From NCBI GenBank assembly GCA_945873205.1, contig CAMCCC010000022.1, forward strand, positions 1 to 34,207: DNA of 34,207 nucleotides, read 5' to 3'. The notes under the pieces are model-generated. The model saw nothing but the letters and a program-made list of their open reading frames with translations. It ran no database searches and was not told where the DNA came from. A program made the position numbers and the translations under genes. Shown one piece after another: positions 8,605-15,012 of the stretch (the first letter of the stretch is position 1; each line of letters begins with the position of its first letter). Origin of the DNA: an uncultured bacterium. GTDB lineage: Bacteria; Bacillota; Clostridia; Oscillospirales; Oscillospiraceae.

Positions 8605-8757
8605 TTTCTGTTCCTCCTTTGATTCCGGCTCCCTTTTCCGGAGCCGCTGATGGTTCTATTTTTTGCTCATCAGCAAATACAAGGCACAGAAACAGAACAC
8701 CCAAGCTTCGCCCGGTGTTTCCCCCGTCAGCCGCCCCGGCGCCCTCTGCTGTTAATG

Positions 8758-8791
8758 AAAAAAGAGTCTTTCCCTTTGAGGAAAGACTCTT
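8758..8791 (-). terminator. Intrinsic terminator in the riboswitch leader
   Basis: On the minus strand a 12-bp perfect stem (AAGAGTCTTTCC with its complement, 6-base loop) is followed by six T. It lies about 90 bases after the riboswitch core and 150 bases before cbiK, as expected for transcriptional attenuation when B12 is bound. Confidence 0.88.
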
Positions 8792-8844
8792 AAAAAGCGC
8801 AGCAAAAGACCGCCTGAGCAGCCGCTTTCAGTACAACCAATTCC

Positions 8845-9058
8845 TCGTGGTCTGGGCAGTTTCCTGTCCCTGTACCAATGAGTGGCAGGTTTCCTGGCTG
8901 ATGGATCTGCAAAGCATGCCGCCTTCCCAATTGCTCAGTGGCCGCGCTGACGCGCAATGGCATACTTCTCCCCAATCACAGTGACGAGATCGTACAGGAT
9001 TTGCACCTGTTTCCCTTTTACCCTTTGCCCTTGCGCCCGGGCGCAATGCAAAGGCACC
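8845..9058 (-). promoter_or_regulatory. Cobalamin riboswitch
   Basis: Read on the minus strand, the leader holds the conserved parts of the B12 riboswitch in order: an opening GGTGCC at 9053-9058, AAGGGAAACAGGTG near 9020, the B12-box-like core GCCACTG near 8940, GGGAAGGCG near 8925, and CAGGAAACCTGCC near 8885. A further hairpin (CAGGGACAGGAAACTG) to about 8845 could form the kissing partner. The class binds adenosyl- or methylcobalamin. Together with the terminator downstream it should switch the operon off when cobalamin is plentiful. Confidence 0.93.
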
Positions 9059-9081
9059 AATCATTTTATTTAGTTTTTCGT

Positions 9082-9110
9082 ATTATACCAAAATCCATCT
9101 TTTGATGCAA
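9082..9110 (-). promoter_or_regulatory. Promoter of the cobalamin operon
   Basis: On the minus strand TTGCAT (9105-9110) and TATAAT (9082-9087) are separated by 17 bases. Transcription would start near 9075, just before the riboswitch, giving a leader of about 470 bases. Confidence 0.85.
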
Positions 9111-9184
9111 TAGACTCCTGCCGTGAAATTTGAACCAAGTTCATTTTTTGAACTGCTTTTTCGAAAAACGGACCCTTCTAATGC

Positions 9185-9206
9185 TTTGAAGCATATTTGA
9201 AGCATA
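9185..9206 (+). repeat. Tandem 11-bp direct repeat upstream of the decayed kinase gene
   Basis: TTTGAAGCATA occurs twice head to tail, in phase with one turn of the helix, 31 bases before the expected start of the lipid-kinase remnant. It may be an activator or repressor site. More TTTGAAC/GTTCA elements lie at 9129-9150. Confidence 0.6.
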
Positions 9207-9236
9207 TAAAAAATATACAGAAGAGAGGAGCAGAGT

Positions 9237-9626
9237 ACGAAAACTGTTTTCATCGTTAATCCCTTTGCCGGCGCCGGGAACCACGTGGCAAAGCTCCGCA
9301 GCGCCATTCAGGCCCTTGATGAGGCCTCCTGCCAACTGTATGTAACCAAGGGGGTAGGTGACGCCACGCATTTTGTAGAGCGCTGGACGGAAGAACACCC
9401 CGGCGAAGAAGTGCGCTTTGTAAGGATTCTCACGCCCTACACCAACGGCCAGCATCTGGACAACGAGAAGCTGAAAGACATTGTGGTATACCGTCAGGCC
9501 AGGAAGGTGGAGGTGGAAGCTCCGGAGGGCTTTGCCTATTCTCTGGATGGCGAAATACTGTATGAGAATCATTTCACTGTGGAAGTTGCGGAAAAGGTGC
9601 TGGACTTTGCAGTCCCTGAACGCTGA
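9237..9626 (+). pseudogene. Diacylglycerol/lipid kinase remnant (internal deletion, ACG start)
   Basis: The reading frame begins TKTVFIVNPFAGAG, the N-terminus of YegS/DagK-type lipid kinases, and reaches TKGVGDATHFVERW. After EEVRFVR it jumps straight to the family's C-terminal part (LKDIVVYR, then APEGFAYSLDGE). The middle, with the GGDGT nucleotide-binding motif and most of the catalytic domain, is gone: about 130 residues remain of roughly 300. The codon where ATG is expected is ACG at 9237, after a good GAGAGG ribosome site. The first usable start in frame is GTG at 9285, which removes the N-terminal strand. Both defects suggest a dead gene. Family recognition is by eye. Confidence 0.8.
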
Positions 9627-9668
9627 TATGTTTCTACATATTATAACCAACATGAAGGAGTGATGGCT

Positions 9669-10037
9669 ATGAGCAAATATGATGCCGTGGTGATTGGCGC
9701 CGGTACCGGCGGTCTGTCTGCGGCGCTTTCCCTTGCGAATGCAGGCAAGAAGGTGCTTCTGTTGGAAAAGCACAATCTTCCCGGCGGTTGTTCATCCAGC
9801 TTTGTGCGGGGCCGTTTTGAGTTTGACGCCTCCCTGCATGAGTTCTGCTCGATTGGCTCTCCCGAGGAGTGGGGCATGACCGGCAAGCTGATGATGGAGG
9901 ATTACAAGCTGAACATCAACTGGCTTCTTGTCCCGGAGCTGTACCGCTGTATCGGCACCACCCGCAGCGGCAAGCATTTTGACCTGACTTTGCCCGTTGG
10001 CAAAGAGAACATATACCATCCCCTGCTCTGCCAATGA
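9669..10037 (+). pseudogene. FAD-dependent oxidoreductase, N-terminal fragment (phytoene-desaturase-like)
   Basis: The fragment starts MSKYDAVVIGAGTGGLSAAL, a complete dinucleotide-binding GxGxxG motif, then LEKHNLPGGCSSSF, typical of the CrtI/phytoene-desaturase-like flavoprotein family. It follows the family to about residue 115 (DLTLPVGKEN), then runs out of frame and stops at 10037. Such enzymes are usually about 500 residues, so roughly three quarters is missing. Two other starts lie at 9660 (GTG) and 9663 (ATG). It begins 42 bases after the kinase remnant, so both may have been one operon. The end joins directly to a ferredoxin-domain remnant, which points to a deletion joint near 10000. 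Confidence 0.8.
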
Positions 10038-10257
10038 GAACATTCTGGTGGTCTTTGAGTGTGCCGGTATTGTCGGGCCAAACCGCTGTCGCGGCGGGAT
10101 ATGCGGTTGGTGCCGGAGCCGCCTGGTTTCCGGGCAGGTCTTTGTTCCGGTTGAAACGGATGGCCGCCGTGAGGCTGACAAGGTCTATGGCTATATCCAC
10201 CCCTGTGCCAGCTTTGCCGTGAGCGACCTGGTTCTGGATGTACCCAACAGAAAATAA
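9997..10257 (+). pseudogene. 2Fe-2S ferredoxin-type domain, C-terminal remnant
   Basis: This frame encodes YTIPCSANENILVVFE and then CRGGICGWCRSRLVSG, the CxxxxCxxC cluster loop of plant-type ferredoxins, with the last cysteine in GYIHPCASF and a closing SDLVLDVP. It looks like the electron-transfer domain at the C-terminal end of a reductase. It overlaps the FAD fragment in another frame and has only a TTG at 9997 as a possible start, with no ribosome site. Most likely it was brought here by the deletion that removed the body of the flavoprotein. A free-standing 86-residue ferredoxin is possible but less likely. Confidence 0.7.
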
Positions 10258-10316
10258 CATGATTTATACACGCGTTCCCGATGAAGCAGGCGGCATCTAA
10301 AGTGTTGGGATGTTAC

Positions 10317-10355
10317 AAAAACCGGCAAGCTTCGATGGAAGCTTGCCGGTTTTTC
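10317..10355 (+). terminator. Intrinsic terminator after the remnant cluster
   Basis: ACCGGCAAGCTT and AAGCTTGCCGGT form a perfect 12-bp stem with loop CGATGG, followed by a T-rich tail (TTTTTCTTCTT). A preceding A-run lets it work on both strands. Confidence 0.88.
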
Positions 10356-10377
10356 TTCTTCACGATTCACGCCCCAT

Positions 10378-10402
10378 AGGCTCCCCTTCCCAAGGGGAGC
10401 TA
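10378..10402. repeat. Short inverted repeat GGCTCCCCTTCCCAAGGGGAGCT
   Basis: A near-perfect hairpin directly before the ilvA promoter resembles one terminal hairpin of the longer element at 26204-26362, and may be a remnant of that kind of element. Confidence 0.5.
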
Positions 10403-10420
10403 AAAATTTTTATGGCCGTA

Positions 10421-10449
10421 TTGTAATCGGCGGGCAAATGGAGTAAAAT
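10421..10449 (+). promoter_or_regulatory. Probable ilvA promoter
   Basis: TTGTAA (10421-10426) and TAAAAT (10444-10449) are spaced by 17 bases, 31 bases before the ilvA start. An AGGAGA ribosome site follows near 10467. Confidence 0.6.
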
Positions 10450-10479
10450 TTTACTATCAAACTGACAGGAGATGCTGCT

Positions 10480-11697
10480 ATGAACATCGCGCTGAAAGAT
10501 ATCATGCGGGCCTCCGAAAGGCTCAAGCCCATCCTCCACCATACGGAGCTGGATCTGTCCTCCACCTTTTCCGCCATGACCGGCGGCAACATCTATCTCA
10601 AATGTGAAAACCGGCAAAAGACCGGCTCCTTCAAAATTCGGGGCGCCAGCAACAAGATCGCCGCCCTGGTGGAGCGGGGTGAGGTCAGCTCCGTGGTAGC
10701 TTCCTCCGCCGGCAACCACGCCCAGGGCGTGGCCTATGCCGCCAAGAAGTTCGGCATCCCCGCCACCATTGTCATGCCCCAGGCCGCCCCCATCGCCAAG
10801 GTCCAGGCCACCGAGGGCTATGGCGCCAAGGTGGTGCTGGCCGGGGACTGCTATGACGCAGCCTATACCCGGGCCAGGGAGATTTGTGACAGCGAAGGCG
10901 CCACCTTCCTGCACCCCTATAACGACCCGGAGGTCATCGCCGGTCAGGGCACCCTGGGGGTGGAGATTCTGGGCGACCTGCCCACCGTGGATATGATCGT
11001 GGTTCCCGCCGGTGGCGGCGGATTGCTGGCAGGCGTGGCCTCCGCCGTCAAGCAGCTCAATCCCCGGGTGAAGGTCTATGGTGTCCAGGCCGAGGGGGCC
11101 AACGCCATCGCCCGCAGCTTCCGGGAAAAGCAGCTGGTGACCACCGAAACCGTCTCCACCATTGCCGACGGCATCGCCGTGAAGGTGCCAGGAGATATCA
11201 CGGTGGAACTCATCAACCAGTATGCCGACGGGGTAGTCACCGTATCCGACAAGGAGATTTCCAGCGCCATCCTTTTGCTGATGGAGCGCTGCAAGCAGAT
11301 CGTGGAGCCGGCCGGTGCCACGCCCCTGGCGGCGGTGCTGGGCGGCAAGCTGGATGTGGAGGGCAAGAACGTGGTCTGCGTCCTCTCCGGCGGCAATATT
11401 GACGTCAGCTTTATCCAGAGCATTATTGAGCAGGGCCTGGTGGCCCGGAACCGGCGGCTGAAATTCATCGCCAAGCTGGTGGACCGGCCGGGCAGCCTGG
11501 TGCAGCTGCTGAACGTGCTGGCCGATGCCGGGGCCAACATCCTCACCGTGGAGCACGACAAGCTGATGCTGGGCCTGAACCCCAACGAGACCTATGTGCG
11601 GGTGGCCTGCGAGGTGGGCGGCAAAACCCACGGCAGCATGGTCATCAGTGAGCTGAAAAACCACGGCTATCAGGTAGAGCTGGACGAAGTAAAGTAA
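10480..11697 (+). CDS. ilvA: Threonine ammonia-lyase (threonine dehydratase) with ACT domain
   Basis: The enzyme deaminates threonine to 2-oxobutanoate using PLP. The 405-residue protein has the fold-type II lyase domain with PLP lysine 52 in KTGSFKIRGA, SSAGNHAQGVA near residue 73, the phosphate-binding glycine loop VPAGGGGLLAG near residue 171, and SGGNIDV near residue 305. Residues about 330-405 form an ACT domain (LVDRPGSLVQLL). The length and single ACT domain fit the medium TdcB/IlvA form, so whether it serves isoleucine synthesis or threonine breakdown is open. It has its own promoter, and ridA follows after 79 bases. The gap holds two small hairpins (GGCAGC/GCTGCC and GCCCACC/GGTGGGC) but no T-run. 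Confidence 0.94.
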   Translation: MNIALKDIMRASERLKPILHHTELDLSSTFSAMTGGNIYLKCENRQKTGSFKIRGASNKIAALVERGEVSSVVASSAGNHAQGVAYAAKKFGIPATIVMPQAAPIAKVQATEGYGAKVVLAGDCYDAAYTRAREICDSEGATFLHPYNDPEVIAGQGTLGVEILGDLPTVDMIVVPAGGGGLLAGVASAVKQLNPRVKVYGVQAEGANAIARSFREKQLVTTETVSTIADGIAVKVPGDITVELINQYADGVVTVSDKEISSAILLLMERCKQIVEPAGATPLAAVLGGKLDVEGKNVVCVLSGGNIDVSFIQSIIEQGLVARNRRLKFIAKLVDRPGSLVQLLNVLADAGANILTVEHDKLMLGLNPNETYVRVACEVGGKTHGSMVISELKNHGYQVELDEVK

Positions 11698-11776
11698 GTA
11701 AGCCAAAGGCAGCCCAAAGCTGCCGGAAAGCCCACCAGGTGGGCGCATAATTATTCATGATAAAGGAGTTTTTTGT

Positions 11777-12148
11777 ATGAAAACCGTATCTACCAACAAA
11801 GCCCCCGCCGCCATCGGCCCTTATTCCCAGGCCCAGATTGTGGGCAATCTGGTGTTCTGCTCCGGCCAGATCCCCGTCATCCCGGAGACCGGCGCCCTGG
11901 CCCAGGGTCTGGAAGCCCAGGCAAACCAGGTCTTCAAGAACATCGCCGCCCTGCTGACTGCCGCCGGCTCTGACATCTCCAAAGTGGTCAAAACCACCGT
12001 TTTCATCAAGAATATGGATGATTTCGCCGCCATCAACGCCATCTACGCCCAGTATTTCACCGAGCCCTTCCCTGCCCGCTCCTGTGTGGAGGTGGCCCGT
12101 CTGCCCAAGGACGTGCTGCTGGAGTGTGAGGCCATTGCCGAGCTGTAA
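11777..12148 (+). CDS. ridA: Reactive enamine/imine deaminase RidA
   Basis: RidA hydrolyses 2-aminoacrylate and 2-aminocrotonate, the reactive enamines released by PLP lyases such as IlvA, which lies directly upstream. The 123-residue protein is full length for the YjgF/YER057c/UK114 family: GPYSQAQIVGNLVFCSGQIP at the N-terminus and ARSCVEVARLPKDVLLE near the C-terminus, with the key arginine at 101. The ATG at 11777 follows an AAAGGAG ribosome site. The order ilvA-ridA with no clear promoter or terminator between suggests cotranscription, so the producer and the scavenger of the toxic intermediate are made together. Confidence 0.95.
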   Translation: MKTVSTNKAPAAIGPYSQAQIVGNLVFCSGQIPVIPETGALAQGLEAQANQVFKNIAALLTAAGSDISKVVKTTVFIKNMDDFAAINAIYAQYFTEPFPARSCVEVARLPKDVLLECEAIAEL

Positions 12149-12204
12149 GCTGGCGGCCCGCTATCCCCGAGCGCCACAGATTCATCATTTAAACAGTCAA
12201 AAAA

Positions 12205-12238
12205 ACAGCCAGAGCCGGTCAAAATCGGCTCTGGCTGT
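12205..12238. terminator. Bidirectional terminator between ridA and the YhgE operon
   Basis: ACAGCCAGAGCCG and CGGCTCTGGCTGT form a perfect 13-bp stem. The plus strand continues with a T-run and the minus strand has one too, so it ends both convergent transcripts. Confidence 0.88.
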
Positions 12239-12251
12239 AACTTTTTTGTTG

Positions 12252-14411
12252 TCAAGTCATAATGTTGCTCTTTTCCTTGGCCTGTTCCAAAAGGTCATTG
12301 ATCCATTTGCCGGGCTTGTATATGAGGAACGCCGCAGGGATAGTAGCCAGGCTTATGGCCAGAAGGGTGAGGATATTATCCCGGTACAGCGTCCCATACA
12401 TACCGGAGACGGCCTCCCGCATGGCGTTCATGCCGAACTTGAAAGGCATGAAGGGGTACAGCTTTTGGAAGATGGCCGGCACTACCTCCACCGGGTAGGT
12501 GCCGCCGGCGCCGGCCACCTGGACAACCATGATAATGACGGAAGCGGCAAGGCCGGCAGCCCCCAGGGTGAAGACCAGCATGTAATTAATCAGGGTAAAG
12601 CACACCCCGGATACCACCGCCGCCAATACAAAGCGGCCCGGATGCATGCAGAAGATGCCCACATAGAAGAGATCCCCCAGGGAGGTAATCAGGGCCTGGG
12701 TGACGCCCACAAAAAGGAACAGCACCATGCGCCCCAGATAATGCTGGGGCATGGTCAGTCTTGCAGGGGTGTCCTCCCGGCGCAGAGGGGTCTTGATGAG
12801 TACGGCGCAGAACAGTGCCCCCACCCATTGGGCCAGCATGGTATAAAAGGGGGACATCTGGGAGCCATAGCTGCCGTCAGCCGGGTACATGACCTCCGTT
12901 TCCACCTGGATGGGGGAGGCAATATGGCCGTCAATGGCCTCGGTTCCCTCATGAAGGAAGGTCAGGATCTGCTGCAAAAACTCGCTGTGAGCCAGGGCCT
13001 CCACGAAATCGGAAAGCTCGCTGAGCTCGGCGCGGGCATTGTTCAGGGCGCGCATGGTGGTCAGCAGGCCGGATTCCAAAGTGCCCAGCGTGTTGCCCAC
13101 ACCGTTCAGACTGGCAGAGACGCTTGCCGTTTTCTCGTGAAGAAGATACAGCAGCTGTCTGGCGTTGGTGATGGAGCCGATGGTGGACTGGAAGGCATCC
13201 TCAATGGCGACGCCGATTGACTCCCCCGCCACCTGGATGGCGGAGTTGAGCTGCTCCCGGGCAGTGTTCAGTATCTCCAGCGCCGCAAGCAGCCGCTCCC
13301 GGGCCTCATTCCACTGCTCCTGGTTTTCCGGATCCACCGGGCCAAGGCCCCCTATGGTCTCCGAAAAGGCACCCATGCTGCCGGCCAGCTGCCGGGCAAA
13401 CCAGGCCAGGCTGTCCAGTCCCATGGCTTCGCAGTTGTTCGCGATTTCATTGGCTTGCTGCTGCATGGCCAGTGCCTGCTCTTGCATGGACTGCAGGGCT
13501 TCCGACACGAACTTGTTATAGCTGTCCGGGTCTGAGAGGATGCCGGACAGCTGGCCGTACAGCTGGCCAAGATAGCCATTGACGGTCTGCATATTGGCAA
13601 TAATGCCATTGATTGTGCCGCTGATATTGCTGCCCCCACTGGGGACGCCGCCGGTAACATTCTCCACCAGCTGCGCTGTAAGGCCCAGAGAATAGGAAAT
13701 ATCCCCCACCAGCGTTCCGGAGGCATACATCAGGCCCTGGGTAGCGTTGGCCAGATTTACCAGGGAATTGAGGGTGGTGTTGCAGCCATCCAGCTCTTCC
13801 CCAAGCTCTTCAATGGTATCGCTCAAATTTTGCAGGGTGGTCTCCACGTCCATGCCGCCGGCCTCCAGCACGGAGACGATCTCCGCCGCCACGGATACCA
13901 GGCTTTGCAGGAAGGTGGCGTTCACCTGCTGCTGGACAGAGGTTCTGGCCTGCGCGGTTATTTTGGGCGCAATGGCGTTTTTCTTGCCGTTTTCATAGTA
14001 CATCAGCTGGGGGTGCTCAAACTTCAGGCTGAGAAAGCTGACGATGTCTTTGGAGAAATCCTTGGGTACCACCAGAGCGGCATAACAGTCGCTGCTGCGG
14101 ACCAGCTCCAGCGCCTCCTCCCTGCTGTCCACAAAGACCCAGCCGATCTGGGTGTTGGCTTCCAGCTCCTTAATCATCTGGTCGCCTACATTCAGTTCGA
14201 TCCCCATAATGTCCGCGCCCCTGTCCTCAGACACGGCGGCAACACGGATACGGGAGGTGGCGTCCGTGCCATAGGGGTCCCAGTTGGAAAAAATATTGAA
14301 CCAGGCATAGAGACAGGGCACGATGCAAAGCCCCATGATGACCACAATGGCCACCACACTTTGGCAGATGCGGCGGGCATCGCCGCGGATGATATGCCAG
14401 ATATTACGCAT
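12252..14411 (-). CDS. YhgE/Pip family membrane protein (second copy)
   Basis: The 719-residue protein has one N-terminal membrane segment (about 16-36, ending CLYAWFNIFSNWDPYG), a long extracytoplasmic region with helical, coiled-coil-like stretches (about 150-520), and about five membrane segments at 530-705. The last part resembles ABC-2 type permeases and holds the family-typical GGTYPVEVVPAIFQKLYPFMPF near residue 645. YhgE/Pip proteins include the lactococcal phage infection protein and proteins linked to type VII secretion; their biochemical role is poorly known. The start overlaps the stop of the small membrane gene by eight bases. It is a paralogue of the protein at 15009-17090, and the two may pair as a heterodimer. 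Confidence 0.85.
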   Translation of the reverse strand: MRNIWHIIRGDARRICQSVVAIVVIMGLCIVPCLYAWFNIFSNWDPYGTDATSRIRVAAVSEDRGADIMGIELNVGDQMIKELEANTQIGWVFVDSREEALELVRSSDCYAALVVPKDFSKDIVSFLSLKFEHPQLMYYENGKKNAIAPKITAQARTSVQQQVNATFLQSLVSVAAEIVSVLEAGGMDVETTLQNLSDTIEELGEELDGCNTTLNSLVNLANATQGLMYASGTLVGDISYSLGLTAQLVENVTGGVPSGGSNISGTINGIIANMQTVNGYLGQLYGQLSGILSDPDSYNKFVSEALQSMQEQALAMQQQANEIANNCEAMGLDSLAWFARQLAGSMGAFSETIGGLGPVDPENQEQWNEARERLLAALEILNTAREQLNSAIQVAGESIGVAIEDAFQSTIGSITNARQLLYLLHEKTASVSASLNGVGNTLGTLESGLLTTMRALNNARAELSELSDFVEALAHSEFLQQILTFLHEGTEAIDGHIASPIQVETEVMYPADGSYGSQMSPFYTMLAQWVGALFCAVLIKTPLRREDTPARLTMPQHYLGRMVLFLFVGVTQALITSLGDLFYVGIFCMHPGRFVLAAVVSGVCFTLINYMLVFTLGAAGLAASVIIMVVQVAGAGGTYPVEVVPAIFQKLYPFMPFKFGMNAMREAVSGMYGTLYRDNILTLLAISLATIPAAFLIYKPGKWINDLLEQAKEKSNIMT

Positions 14412-15012
14412 CGGGAGCCTCCTCCCTGCCTGGCCTTTTTGCCGTCAGCGCCTCAACCCGGCGCAGCAGTTGCCCGGTGGATTCCTCCATCCATCGGTTG
14501 CTCTCAGGGGAGACCAGCATCAGCTTGCCAAGCTTTGTCTCCTCCGCGTCGGGCATATAATCCTGGAGCTCATCCAGGTTCTTCTGTAGTTCGTCATCCT
14601 GATAGGCCACCATGACAAGAAAAGCAGCAATCAGGAACATACCCACAATCCAGAGAATCAGGAAGGCGATTTTGGAGCTGTCGGTCAGGTTGCGGATGAT
14701 ATAGAGCAGCACCGGCAGCACGAAAAGCCAGATAACCCCTGTGTGCATGCGACGCTGGTTCATCTCATGGGAACGCCGGGCCAGGGGCAGCAGCTTTTCA
14801 TAGAAAATTCGGGTGTTGCCCGGCGTCTGGGGCACATGGCCGGCATTCACATGGGCAGGGCTATGTACGGCGGCACTTTCCTGCTGCCGTGGGCCGGCTT
14901 TGGCCGGATGCCCGGCCCGGTCACTGGGTCGGGCGGGACGGCGCTCGCTGTTGGAGACGGTACGCAGATGCTTGGGCGGAGTTCTTCTTTTCTTCTTTGT
15001 CCCGGTCATCAC
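14404..15012 (-). CDS. Small membrane protein between two YhgE genes
   Basis: I do not recognise the family. The 202-residue protein has a basic, disordered N-terminal part (residues 1-65, rich in Arg, Pro and Lys), two predicted membrane segments at about 91-106 and 114-136, and a charged C-terminal tail (137-202) with helical character (LQKNLDELQDYM). It overlaps the upstream YhgE gene by four bases and the downstream one by eight, so the three are translationally coupled. That arrangement suggests a partner or regulator of the YhgE pair. A later start (such as a Met near residue 84) would remove the basic tail, but the overlap supports the long form. Confidence 0.75.
   Translation of the reverse strand: MMTGTKKKRRTPPKHLRTVSNSERRPARPSDRAGHPAKAGPRQQESAAVHSPAHVNAGHVPQTPGNTRIFYEKLLPLARRSHEMNQRRMHTGVIWLFVLPVLLYIIRNLTDSSKIAFLILWIVGMFLIAAFLVMVAYQDDELQKNLDELQDYMPDAEETKLGKLMLVSPESNRWMEESTGQLLRRVEALTAKRPGREEAPDA

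Noticed and set aside
9997-10257. Free-standing small ferredoxin gene
   Set aside because: No ribosome site or normal start, overlap with another broken frame, and a C-terminal-domain look make a deletion remnant more likely, though not certain.
10360-11748. Long minus-strand frame opposite ilvA
   Set aside because: Its His/Gly-rich product is a codon-complement shadow of ilvA; it has no family resemblance or ribosome site.
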